From positions 2,919,303-2,983,302 of the forward strand of contig CAJINV010000008.1 of the NCBI GenBank assembly GCA_905178155.1: a stretch of 64,000 nt of DNA, in the 5' to 3' direction. The stretch is from Amoebophrya sp. A120. Taxonomy: Eukaryota; Sar; Dinophyceae; Syndiniales; Amoebophryaceae. This document shows positions 1 through 11,269 of this stretch, in pieces; position 1 is the first letter of the stretch; every line of letters starts with the position of its first letter. Under the pieces are notes generated by a model that ran no database searches, was not told the origin of the DNA, and saw only the letters and a program-made list of their open reading frames with translations. The translations under genes and the position numbers were made by a program.

Positions 1-2
1 AA

Positions 3-2312
3 AACACCACCTTCCAAGGGAAGCTGCTCGAGCCCGTGCCGAAGCTCGGCAGCACCGAGGCGAAGAAGTTTACCACGCACGAAGAACTGATGCAGACCGT
101 GCAGAAACCCACGGACTTTCGTTACGGATTCAGCATCGGGTACGCGAACAGAAAGCGGGAAACGAAGGACTCAAGAAATATGGATGTGTCAGGTTTGAAA
201 TCGACAAAGTTGAAATAACTTGTAATGCATAAAATCGATACCAGTTGGAAGCCCAATTTCTAAGCGGTGCATGACAAATTTCGGCACCGTCTAAATCCAG
301 TTTGTCATGCTGTTTAGGGACAGAAGGCGTCTCTTGTCCTGCTGCTTTAGCATCTCTGTCGCAGACCCCAAACAGGCTGACAGTCGGCCTGACTTGCCAT
401 CCCTGCAAGAGAGGCACTCTTTGCCTTGCATTTTATGCATGAGAAATTATTTCAACTTTGACGATTTCAATCCTGACGCATCCATAAGAAACATCTCCAG
501 GGTCGGCCTGGACTGCCACACCGATGATTCAGAGGTACAATGTTGTGTTATGCTTACTTGTTTGATCAGCTCCTATGCTGTCAGAAAGCGGCGTTGTTTG
601 ATGTGTCATCACGGTTGCTCAACCATCGCCTATCTTGTTGTTGAATCGCGCTTCACCGTCATCGATACGTTGTGGTGTTTCCCAGCATGATGATGGTGCG
701 ATGCAGCTGTTGCAAGAAGAAGAAATCACAATGAAAAATCATGTAGTGGTCCAGCGGTCTGCCTTTGCGATCATGGACGTATGAATATCGTGATGTGACT
801 CATCTGCCCTTGCCTGTGCGCGCGCCTCGCCCTTTTTTCCATCACAGGAGGATTTCCGCTTGCCGAGGCTGCCCAGGCGTGCCCAGGCTGCCCAGCGTGC
901 TGTTGTACTACTAGAGCACACGCACGCCGTATTGTGATTCTAACGACAGGTAATGATGTGATATCGCAGCAGGGTCGTTGCGTTCAGATTATTTAGTCCC
1001 CCGGGCATGCGCCCTTTGTTTCCCTTCATCAACCATGATTTCGCGATGAAATACCAGAGAAATTTTCCGTTCCGTTCTTGTTGCGGCTTAGACCTCTTGA
1101 ATTTTTCGTCAACGCTGAAAGAATTAAAAACGATTGTGTGAGATACACAAGATGCATAGAGGGATCGATCATGCAGTAGAGCGATGAAGGGTGCTTACTA
1201 GAGATCATGACAAAAACAAGTACGAGAGCAATTTCTTTTAATTCCTGTCCCAGGTCTCCCTGACCATTCGACTGGGCAAAGAGTATTCCGTATCGCAAGG
1301 AAAAATCCCCCCTCCCCATATTGAAGAGGTAGGTTTTCGAAAATTTGTGTTGCTGATTTGAGGTCACAAATCACGTGTGTGTTGCAAGAAGACAAGGGCA
1401 GCAGCTTCCGTCCCATTATGGAGCCGGTTTGTCATGCTGTTGAGCCAACATCGCGGACGCTTTTCATGCTAAGCGCCTAAGTCAAAGCCTCTCCATTCAG
1501 GCTTGATATGGGTCTGCAGTCCTCTCCAGCAAGACAGATGCGATTCGTGTACTCAAATACTGCATCACAAATTTCGTTTTCGATATGGGGAGGGGGGATT
1601 TTTCTTTTTGATATTCCGGCGGCGCGGTCGGGCTCCGGTGGAAGGTGGGCGACGATATTGTGAGGAAAAATCCCCCCTCCCCATATTGAAAAGGTACACT
1701 TTTGGAAATTTGTGATGCTTATTTGTGGTCACAAATCGTCTCTGTCTTGCAAGGAGGCAAACCCAGAAGACTTCCCGCATTATGCCAGCGGTTTGTGATG
1801 CTGTTGGGACTACGGCATAGACTTTTGTCATGCTGACCGCCTAGGCTAAAACCTCTCCGCTCAGGCTTGCTATGGGCCTGCAGTCCTCTACTGCAAGACA
1901 AAGCTGATTCGTGTACGCAGATCCAGCATCAGAAATTTCGCTTTGATATGAGGAGGGGGGATTTTTCCTCGCAATAGACGAGAACGAGGGCCAGCTCCAA
2001 ACGAAAATTGTGCAGAAGAACGGCGAGGGAACCCTGTTCTACGGCCAGCAATTCCACGAGGTCGATCCGGTGGAGACCGGCGAGCGGCAGATGCTGGTGG
2101 TCTGGTTCCGCGGCGAGCACGGGTTTCGGACGAACACCTGCCCCTGCTGCCGCATGAACCGGCGGTTCGACCCCAATTGCATCCTCTGCTACGACAACTC
2201 CCTAAAAGACACGGGGTCGCCCCTGCGCCTCAGCCGCGCCGGCTCGCAGGAACTCACGGAGGCGGATCTACCGCCTGCCGGCATGTTCACGGCAGTACCC
2301 TACGCGCAGTGA
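3..2312 (+). CDS. 2-oxoglutarate/Fe(II)-dependent dioxygenase, C-terminal part (5' end outside window)
   Basis: Exons 3-178, 492-534, 1254-1290, 1619-1655 and 1982-2312 join in one frame into 207 codons plus stop. Seen: an HTDD motif (iron-binding HxD) followed by SLTIRLG, then GTLFYGQQFHEVDPVETGER, which fits the distal iron His and the 2-oxoglutarate-binding Arg of the prolyl-4-hydroxylase-like oxygenase fold (HxD...H...R). The tail has CPCC and a later CxxC, possibly metal binding. Such enzymes hydroxylate protein or small-molecule substrates; the substrate here cannot be told. Introns 179-491, 1291-1618 and 1656-1981 are TIR introners; intron 535-1253 is GT-AG. The start codon lies left of the window. 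Confidence 0.75.
179..486. mobile_element. Introner 1 (family D), TSD AGAAA
   Basis: It starts TATGGATGTGTCAGG and ends CCTGACGCATCCATA, an inverted repeat extended inward by GAAATCG / CGATTTC. The flanks are AGAAA at 174-178 and 487-491. Removing element plus one AGAAA joins the oxygenase codons as S-R-N-I-S. Element 29869-30174 is related. Confidence 0.85.
1291..1613. mobile_element. Introner 2 (family B), TSD TTCCG
   Basis: The 323-bp element has ends TATCGCAAGGAAAAATCC and GGATTTTTCTTTTTGATA, followed inside by the C-rich/G-rich inverted repeat typical of this family. TTCCG occurs at 1286-1290 and 1614-1618. Excision gives K-E-Y-S-G-G-A-V in frame. No register of the duplication gives an intron ending in AG. 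Confidence 0.88.
1656..1976. mobile_element. Introner 3 (family B), TSD GACGA
   Basis: The 321-bp element has ends TATTGTGAGGAAAAATCC and GGATTTTTCCTCGCAATA. GACGA occurs at 1651-1655 and 1977-1981. Excision gives V-G-D-E-N-E-G in frame. It lies only 37 bp after introner 2, isolating a 37-bp micro-exon. Confidence 0.88.
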
Positions 2313-3712
2313 TGAAAAGCGGAGCCGGTCGACTCGTTCATCTTGCGAGTCGTTCGATAGTACTGCTCATCTATCATGAGCGAATTTTTTCAACACACAA
2401 ATATTAATTGCACAGCAAAGGGTCGTGTTTGTGTTTTAGTTTTTGCATTTGTCGCAGCGAGCTAGTACTGAGCGCGGATTGAAAAGTTTGCAACTTCCGC
2501 AGCAAGTAAGTAGTTACTTTCAGGAGCTCGTCGTCGTCCCGTGGAAAGGAAAAATCATTATGGAATGTACTAGCGTAGTTCGACACGGCTCAGGTGCTTG
2601 CAACTCTCAGTGAGGCCGACAAAGGCACGGAAATAAAGTAGAACAAGCGACACAAAAGTATTGCTCAAGTCAGTTGGCTTTAAAGAACACCGATCAATAG
2701 TTACAGTAAAAGGCAATTTTTTTTGTTCCTCGGTGCCGATGGCGCTAGAAGTCGTGCCTGCTCCTTGTAAGATTGGGGCGCCGAGTCACGGCACAGCTTT
2801 GAGTACACGGCATGTCCACGACATCGGAGCGCGGAATGTCGCTGCGAGTCCTGATGTGCAGGATTTGTGTCTGTTGTTCTCCTCTTCACGAGAGTGGTTC
2901 AGTTTTTCGCGCCCTAGCTGTTGCTCTTCCTAGTGAGTGGTGATCAGATTGTCGTATGATACCTTTTTTTTGAACGTCGACGTCGTTCTCGTTTTTTCGT
3001 GTGCAGAGCGCACTGCAGATTTGATTTCTTCCTTGCACGGAGTGTCTTGGAGTGAATCGAGAGTTTTGTTTTTGCAAGCGGGGACTTTTTTATATTGCGT
3101 TTCTGCGAATCGGAATCGAGAGCAGGGTTCTCTGCGCAGCAGTCAGACAATTTTTCGCTGTGCGCGCGACCTGCATCTAGCCACAATATGTCAACTTTTC
3201 CATGGAAGATGACACCACGACAGGGCAGAGAGTTTCGACAGTAGAGGGAAATCGAACTCGTTTTGGTACAGTATCTTCCCGCATAAGCACTTAGACAAGT
3301 TTCTCAAGTATGAAATGAAAATACAAGGCAACTTCAGCCTTGCTGTGTGCAGGTAAGAATCGTAATCGGACAAACAGGTGCAGTGCAACTGTTACACTAT
3401 AACCCTCTACAGCTCGCGCTGTCGTGGATGGTAGCATTCATTGCTCCTCATTTTCGTGATCGCTATACATACGCGCTATTCCCGCGCATCGTTGATATTA
3501 CCCTATGGAGGCGCTAAAAGCGGGAGTAGCAGTACTAAACGAAGCAGCCAATAATTTTGGAAAGACGCACAACTTTCAACAAAAAAAACTGTGAAAAACA
3601 TCATTAGAAACTATTTACTCACTCACAACTCTCTCTCGTCGGCAGCGTCCGTCGTGATTTGAAACGAAAAACTTTTTTTTGTAAAAAAGTTTTTCCAAAA
3701 ACATCTGCAAAG
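2313..3712. other. Intergenic stretch, no gene seen
   Basis: No ORF here has recognisable domain content, and the overlapping short ORFs on both strands look random. The interval separates the oxygenase stop from the next + strand start at 3713. T-rich tracts lie near 2710 and 2965, and the stretch before 3713 presumably holds the downstream gene's promoter and leader, but no motif can be assigned. Confidence 0.5.
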
Positions 3713-6683
3713 ATGGCTCCGCGGGGTAAGCACAACCTGAAGCGTCAGGAACAAGACATCTTCCAAAACGCCCAGCAGGTCGAGGCGAAGCGACGGTACA
3801 TTTCGAGGTTTTTGTCGTACCGCAGAAATTCTCGGTAGTCCAGTTTTTTGTCAAAAAAATGCAAAAACGTAGACAACCACAGAGGCGAAGATCGTGCTGT
3901 TCTTCTTGGTTCTCGAATTCGTCAGAGACCACCTCCTTGTGGCGAGAACAAACAGAATGAAATCGATTTGTACTCCAAGTACTTAGATGTTAATTGCAAA
4001 TAATATACAACAGCTATGAAACCCTGGTGAAAGAAGAACGGGAGTCCCTGGACGCTCGTTTGGCGGATATCAAATGTAAAAGTGTCTGGGTCTGGAAGAA
4101 TGCAACATGTAATGCGTATTTCAGAACACAGAAAAGTCTCTCATGCATACGTAGCAAAAGCTCCCACTTTTTGTCAGCAAAATAGGGGACTTGTCATGAG
4201 GATTCGGCATTGCGGAAGGCTCTCGAAACCTGTGATGCTAGAGCTTCCATGCCAGACCTTCTGTGTCATGCAAAAACAGCATGACTCTTCCAGACCCAGA
4301 CATTTTTGCAATCCATAGCGGAGCGGGAGCGACAAATCACGCAAAGCATGGAGGAGTATCAACTGCAAAAATGTCTGGGTCTGGAAGAGTGCCAGACTTG
4401 TCATGCAGGTCTTCCATGATCGATGAGGTCTGGCATGTAGGACATAGCATGACAGATTCTACTGCGAGCGTTCTATCATGCCTATCCTGCGTGAGAAACT
4501 GCCTCTCGATTAGGTCAAAAGTGGGCAGCTTTTGGCAATCATGCAACACAGATTTTTACATTTACATGATTCAGATTTAGCACGAGAAGTTGCTTTGTTC
4601 CAGACCCAGACATTTTTACATTTGATAAGGAGGCGCTGGCACGGGAGAGAGTGGTGTTGGAGGAGGAGAAGCAAAAAGCGTTGCAGCAGCACGAAGAGGA
4701 CTGGAGGAGGAACTATCCAAGACAATAAAGACCGTCTTGGTCGTCGTGTATAGCTTGTATTGCATACTACTTTCTTCCCTTCGAAATATGCATGAAAGTA
4801 GGCAGGAGAGAGAGCAATTATCACGTGTCACGCTCAATGAGCTCCCCGCACATAGGGTACTATCCTCAGGCGTGTCGCATTTTTCACTGATACTAGCCGC
4901 ACATGGTGAGTTTTTCATTTCCGGCGCACTAATAGGGCCGCGAGAAGTTTCTTTTTCTAAGAATATGATAAGTCAAAAGATATGTATACATTTACATCAC
5001 GAGCACGGTCGTGTTTGTTTTCTTGGATAGCGGAGAGCAGGAGTTCATACAAAAAATGGAGAAGGAGAAACTCGAATTCTCGGAGAAACGCGAAAAACTC
5101 TGCCAGATAACGGAGAAGGAGAAGTCCGACATGGAGAAGCGGGTGCACATCTACAAAAAAGTCGAGCAGGGGAGACTCAAGCAGCACGAGAAGGTAGGAC
5201 AACTCTTCATCTGTTGATCATGATTCCGCGGACAATTTATTAGCTCCATTTTCATTTTTCAAGAGCTTGCTACTTTCTTTGTGATGCACAATCGAAGTAA
5301 AACTAGACCTTCTGAGAGAAAAGGCACAGTAGTGGCTACTGTGCCTTTTCTCACGGACTAAGTCCGCTGGTGCTTCAAACAAAATTTGAATCACATGTCA
5401 AACATTTAAACCGAAAAACAGGAACTCGCAGAAGTGCGGCGGCAAGAGGAGCAGAAGATAAAAGAAATGATGAAGGAGCAACGCGACCAGCTGAAAATAC
5501 GCCCGATGAATAAGTTTGTCGAGTCAACTGATTGAAAAAGTGATTTTGTACTTCAGTGTTGTGGACTTGATTTCGTCCCAAAGAAAGGAGCTGCGAATCG
5601 CATTTGTCTTTATTGGATTCTGATAAGTTGAGCAACGCTACTGCCATGCCTGCTGAGATGAAAGCGTTCTTCATCCCGCCTGGGTATCTAATCAGGAGCT
5701 TCTTCAAGTTTGTTTCTCTTTGATACCGCAAGGAAACCCACGTGAAGCTCGCACTGGAACGCAAGAAATTTGAGGACAAGCTCTCGCTCAAGGAGAAGCA
5801 ATTGCTGAAACGCAAGGTACTTGCACATTTAGAATCAGGTCGCGTTTGTGCGATACTCTGGTGGCACCATCGACAACGAAAATTCGTATTTTCGTCGACA
5901 TTTCAAACTTTTTATACGAAAAACTGATGAAAAAATAAAATACACGAGGGTATGCTAGTTGTGATATGTTGATGGAAATGGGAATCATGAGGCTATGATA
6001 CGCAAGATATTGCGACGAGGCGTGCAATTTTTGTAGCCCCCATGCACGATTGCATTTTTCACATGAATGTCCAGAATGACATGCAGTTTGCTACTGAAAG
6101 CTTTGCAATTGCTGAAATTCTAGCAAGTAGTTTTTTTTGATTCTCTTTGCACTTTACCTCTTCGCAAACTTCGCATTCAGGAACAAGAACTGGAGCAGCT
6201 GCGCAAGGAGCAGGAAGAGGAGGTGCAGTACATCAAAAAGAAAACGGAGCATATCACTTGGAAAATCCCGAATACTAGCGCAAGTGATATTTTGTATGTA
6301 ATAAAAGACAACAACCAAGAAGCGGAACGAAATCAAAAAGAGTTTGTTTTGCACGATAGGCCCCTTAGTGAAACATCAGCGCACATGATCCTATGCGCGA
6401 GCGGAAATCATTGCACGCGACGGACATTTTTCTCTTGCTATGTCTCTCTTCTTGCATGTCGAAATTTCCTACAAGAACTTCTACTATTGATTGTCCCATG
6501 CTAGTAAAAGGAGTTTTCTTCCCCCCGATAGAGGAGCGCAAATGCCAGATGAAACAGCAAATCCGCGACCAGTTGCAGGAAGAATTCGAATTCGAAAAGG
6601 AGCGCTTGGCCAAGCAGTACGAAGCGGAAATGTGCGATCCAAGGTACTTGCCGTATCCGATACTTGCTTCCGGACGAATGTGA
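3713..6683 (+). CDS. Coiled-coil protein, multi-exon
   Basis: The start ATG at 3713 begins MAPRGKHNLKRQEQ. Exons seen: 3713-3795, 4014-4067, 4323-4356, from 4633 to about 4704, about 5033-5193, 5422 to about 5514, 5733-5816, 6181-6251, and about 6536-6683 (stop TGA). The translated exons are nearly all charged heptad-like helix (for example KEERESLDARLAERERQ and LERKKFEDKLSLKEKQLL), so an elongated coiled coil is expected; no catalytic domain is seen. Introns 3796-4013 and 5194-5421 are GT-AG, whereas those at 4068-4322, 4357-4632 and 6252-6535 are introners with TSDs. The joins near 4704/5033 and 5514/5733 are not resolved, and the final exon could instead be spliced further at about 6640. 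Function unknown. Confidence 0.65.
4068..4317. mobile_element. Introner 4 (family A), TSD GCGGA
   Basis: It starts TATCAAATGTAAAAGTGTCT and ends CAGACATTTTTGCAATCCATA, with GGGTCTGGAAG / CTTCCAGACCC just inside. GCGGA occurs at 4063-4067 and 4318-4322. Excision gives A-R-L-A-E-R-E-R in the coiled-coil frame. The interior is rich in GCATGACA/TGTCATGC words. Confidence 0.88.
4357..4627. mobile_element. Introner 5 (family A), TSD AGGAG
   Basis: It starts TATCAACTGCAAAAATGTCT and ends AGACATTTTTACATTTGATA. AGGAG occurs at 4352-4356 and 4628-4632. Excision gives S-M-E-E-A-L-A-R in frame. It is separated from introner 4 by a short exon of 34 bp. Confidence 0.88.
4705..5031. mobile_element. Introner-like element 6 (family C), no clear TSD
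   Basis: TATCCAAGACAATAAAGACC near 4705 is matched in inverted form by GGTCGTGTTTGTTTTCTTGGATA ending near 5031. The same ends occur in 30282-30491. No matching 5-bp duplication was found, so the boundary is approximate and the splice junction is unresolved. It sits between two coiled-coil exons. Confidence 0.55.
5316..5352. repeat. Perfect 17-bp hairpin with 3-nt loop inside an intron
   Basis: GAGAAAAGGCACAGTAG at 5316-5332 is followed by TGG and then its exact reverse complement at 5336-5352. It lies in the GT-AG intron 5194-5421 of the coiled-coil gene. It has no introner ends. It could be a small-RNA precursor, a miniature element remnant or a regulatory structure; the sequence alone does not decide. 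Confidence 0.8.
6252..6530. mobile_element. Introner 7, imperfect TSD GAGCA/GAGGA
   Basis: It starts TATCACTTGGAAAATCCCG and ends TTTTCTTCCCCCCGATA; the inverted repeat is weak beyond TATC. The flanks are GAGCA at 6247-6251 and GAGGA at 6531-6535. Excision keeps the coiled-coil frame (K-K-T-E then R-K-C-Q-M-K). Confidence 0.65.
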
Positions 6684-9600
6684 AGACATGAAAGTCATTT
6701 TTGCGAAGAATGTTTTTTGTGGGCATGATCTTCACTGGAGTTTTGAGAAGTTTTGACGCATGGTATGATAGATCAACATGCAGGACGCTTCTTTGTAGTT
6801 TGTCTTTGTACTAGTGACACCAAAAAATTATCATCAACAAAACAGCTGGGTGCTTGTGGACAGCGTGGCGGGTGTGCTGGTGGAGTAACAATCTCACCAC
6901 ACTGCGACATTTTTGTTTCTCTTCTCTTCAAGACGATGTATATAATGGTTTGTTGAGTTGGTTCCAATGTGTTTGAGTAAATAGTTTCGTCTCTTTTCCT
7001 ATAATGCTAGTACGAACATTTTTCCCGACCGAGTTGCGAGTTTTATCTGACCGAAACAAGGAAGGATGTTGTTTTGAGATTTTGACGTTGTTCCACCGAA
7101 AACTCGATAAATGCACAGACAAGATGAATTGTTTTTGCTCTACCCTCGATATCGCGCGTTTTCGATTGCTTAATTGTCCGATTATATATAGTGCTCTTTA
7201 CCACAGAGGATACATCAACAGCAGAATCAGTTTACCAGCAGGATCAGACACTTATTTGCAGAAAGTTTAGAGTTTACAGACGAATCAAGCGAAAATTGTT
7301 CAGACCATACGTGAGAATGGATTTACAGAATCAGACGCAGAATCAGATGACTTGAGAGCCGATTTATTTTATCAATCCCGCTTTGCCTCTTTCGTTACTT
7401 ACCACCTCCCTAAAAAAAGAGCCTTCTCTTACCGTTCTGTGTTAGACCCTTGTTTAGCGTTTTCTGTTCTCATTTCCCCGTTCTTTCTACCGCAGTGAAA
7501 ACGTACCTGATGATATTTGCAATTTTACGAAAATAGGAACAAAAAAATCAAAATCCTCGTAGTAACCGAACCTTTTATGTATCGAAATACAGCTTTGAAC
7601 TTTTCTTTTCCCCGACTCGCCAAGTCGGGACTCTGTGAAAGTTCGAGCTGAAAGCGAGTTATCCGGATTAAGAGTATGAGAATACTAGTCAAACTTTCGG
7701 CGAAAGTTTTGTCTTGAATAAACGGAGGCGGAGTCCCCTCTCCCTGTAGATCTGAGGTAAAGTGGAATTGCAGAGCAGAGTCGATGTTGTGTAAATAATT
7801 TTACTTTTCTTCAATTTCTATCTCATTAATGATTTTCCGGGTGCCCGTCACAAAAGTAAAAGACGAGACACAATGCAGAGTGCTGTGCTTTTCCACATGA
7901 GTACAGCATGCTGGCGTGGTGCCTCGTTGAATTTAGATTTTATTACAGAGCTTCAGCTGCTAAACACGTCCTCGCAATTCTGAATTTCTCAATTAATTGC
8001 TCGTTTTTAGTGGCGCCTTTTGATATCGGCACAACTATCGATAAACCGTGCGTCTCAGCCTGGGCACATAATCACACGGCAGGACCGGAATCTATTTTGA
8101 GTTGCGCGACTAGAGATGTATTGTGACTACGCTTCCTGTGCGACTGAACCAAAATCAACAACGGCATCGCGGCCGTTGGAGCAAAACAATAATAAATAAG
8201 ACGCTAAAATCATCATTGATCTTCGACCTCGTACTAGCGTAGTTTACAGCACTCGAGTCTTCGTGATTCTATGTATAGATCTGCGCTCTTACCTGTCGTG
8301 GCAGCGGAGTATGGCAGAGAATTACGCGGTTTCTTTGGTAGCCGCTGAATTGATGGAACAGATTTTCTTGATTGTTTATCAATGAATGTCGGATTTAAAT
8401 GCATGCGTAATCAAATTTGACGGAATCTGATAAGTCTCTCCGCTCTTGTTTCAGCAACAGCTTGATGTTTAGAGATACAAGTGTATAGAAAGATCAGCAG
8501 GCTGAAAACTATCGCGAGAGGACCCGTGGGTTTCCAAAAATTACAGAGCAGAGCCCGGTTGCATGAAAGCAAAAGTAGAGCCAACACAAGATGACCGCAG
8601 GGTCGGCGCTATAATCATCTAATCGCAAAGCTGCTTTTGCTGCTGGATTAGGATTAATTTTATAGTCGTAACGCCGTGCGTGTCAAGCTCAAGACAAGTG
8701 TTGGTGAAAAGTCGGAGAGCTACTGCTTCTGTGACTTTACCAGCAGAGATAGATTCCCGGTAAGATTTAGACAGGACGAAACGGAGCCTCCTCGAAAACG
8801 TAAGAACAAACTTGCTTTTTTCATAGAACTACCAGTCTTTCGCAAAAATTTGTCATAGCAGACCGCAGCAACAACTTGAACTTGATAATTCGAGCCTTCC
8901 ATATCGCGTTTGTGTTTTTGCCAATGCCGGTAGAATTTATTTGGAGCTTTTGTTTGCGAAAATTATTTGTAAACGAGATGGTTTCAGGCAAAGAAGCACA
9001 ACGAGGTGAGGAGGATCTGCTGTGATTACAGCTCGTTCATCACCATCGTAGTGCGTTACTTGCAACACGACAGACTGCACGATACGACCATGTCGAAAAA
9101 ACATGACGACCACTACAGATAATGACGAAAATCTAATGACAAAATCGAATGACAGACGACAATAGAAGAAGGAGCAAAGCAATTAGTCCGAAAATACCCG
9201 GGTCTCTGCTCTGCTTTTTTTTTTCGGAAAAAATAACTGCAATGTACCTAGCTTGATACAACCCTGTACTATACTTCCTTTTGTCCAAATCCAACAACAA
9301 AACCTATCAGCAATGGTGGCAATTGTGAGTAAAATTCAATTATGGGTCGAAAGTAAAAGATTTTTATACGTAGGTGTAGACGTCGTCGCCCGGACCACAG
9401 AGGATGCATCCAGTACCTTAGTTGCTACTAAGCGAAGGTGCTGGCCGCGTCGCAGGTCGGGTGAGCAGGCAGTAGAATCAGGCCACAGAGTGCAAATCAG
9501 GTTCGGACAGACAAACTTTTCCGATGGTGCTACTATCAGAGGATATCGTGATACGATACAGAAATATTGAAATTAATAGTGTGGCTTCGATAGTGGAAAT

Positions 9601-10680
9601 ACTTACCACACAGCAAGCTGTATGTGACGACAGGCTGCCGCGGCTCTTGATCATATCAGAAACGTCAAGAACGTTGCCAGTAAGTGCAGGAATCACATTT
9701 CTAGTAGAATCGGGTTCGTGCTCTTTATCGTGCGAGATGTTCCTTCAGGAACATCAGAGACAGGATGCGAGGTATTTTTCACGTGTAATTCTACAATATT
9801 GCTGCACGGTGATACATGATTGAGCTTCTGTTTGACAACTGCAGATCCTCTTTCCTGGCATTCTGAGAACAGTTGGAACGAGATTGCCGGGTAATTTGGA
9901 TTAGCATAGTTGTACCTTACTGTTACTCCACTGTGACTGATGACCTGTACACTAGAGTCGGTGGAGCCCGTCTTGCATTTTAGACTTCACGACCTAAGGG
10001 CTTTCATCAATTTCCCACTTGCATTCTCCCCCAATCAATAACCTACACTTCTTGCAGCGTACCATGGCATTTCTTGTCACCGAGCATGATGTGAAGCTAT
10101 GATAAATTTACCCTTGCGACAAGGCGCGTGGTTGCAGCTACTTACCTGTGAGGACATCTTCATAGAAGCGGTGGCAGGATATTGATCTAATACAGTACGA
10201 GCCTGCAGCCTGTCGTTCGATGTGAATCTGTCAAAGATATCGGACCCAGTGGATGAAGATAGGAGTCACTCTTCAGCACTTTAACCCGGCAAGGGCAGCA
10301 CATGCGTGCGCCCTTGTGAAAATATTTGAATTTTATGTTTTGTATGTAATACTATCGCCGGGGAAAGAACAGGACAAAAAGTAGACCCTCCGACGATAAT
10401 TACAACAAAAACATTTACTGCACGTTTTGCCACCATTGAAAAACCGTTTCTTTGCCAGAGCCATGTATCTTGGCATCGAAAAACTGCAACACTATTGCCG
10501 TTGTTGGTGATAGAACAAAAAACGAAAACGTATGGAAAGATATAACCTTGCAAAAGTACCAATCGTCGTTTCGGAGACCTGGAAGGTCGCGCTTTCTTCG
10601 GGCTGGAAAACAATCAGGTGTGTTCCCGTTTTTTTACAGGAGTACGCAGGCTTAGAAAAAAAAGAACACAAGCGAATTTT
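6684..10680. other. Long non-coding or unassigned stretch
   Basis: About 4 kb with only short ORFs in both strands and AT-rich composition; no domain, introner ends or RNA gene were recognised. A small hairpin (CCCGACT / AGTCGGG) lies at 7611-7629. An unrecognised small or fast-evolving gene cannot be excluded. Confidence 0.45.
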
Positions 10681-10684
10681 TATT

Positions 10685-10738
10685 CAAACGAATATTTTTC
10701 GAACCAAAAATATATTTTTGATAAAAAATATTCGTTTG
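10685..10738. repeat. Nested AT-rich inverted repeat
   Basis: CAAACGAATATTTTT at 10685-10699 is matched by its exact reverse complement at 10724-10738. The loop contains a second perfect palindrome, CAAAAATATATTTTTG, at 10705-10720. A copy of the word CAAACGAATATTTTTCG occurs again near 13879, at the other side of the GC-rich block. Confidence 0.75.
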
Positions 10739-11269
10739 GTAACGCATTGAGTGGTGTCGCGAACGACATTGGACGCCGTACAGTGTAGATACCACAGCGC
10801 TTGCGCCCTCCGGGCGATCTAGGACAGAGGAGTCGCGCTGCGAGCCCTACTTCTTCTATCTTGAACACATAGCTTGACTTCGCTTGCCGTTCCTTTCTGC
10901 AGTTGCGCTTGCGCACGTGTTTCTCTTTCTGCTGAGAAATTTGCATTCGTTTCCTGGCCCCTTCGGGCAGAATGCAGCGGTATTGTCGCAAGTGGGGCGG
11001 TTTACTTTTTGCTAGTTGCGCACGTTGGGAAGATGCGTAGTGCTATGCGAGCCGGGCGGTCGTTGGCCGGTCGCGAAAATGTATTGCGCATGCAGTAGCG
11101 GCCGCTTCGGCTTTCTGCCTTGTTCGGAAGAGCGCGAGCGCCTTTTCGTGTTATGCCAGCCTTCGCTCGGGGTCGGGGCCAGGAAAAAGCCTTTTGCTTA
11201 TTGTGCGCGCCTGTTTCGGCGCCATCATTGGTAGTGGTGATTGTGTGCGAGTGGTGTTTTGTGCTCTGA

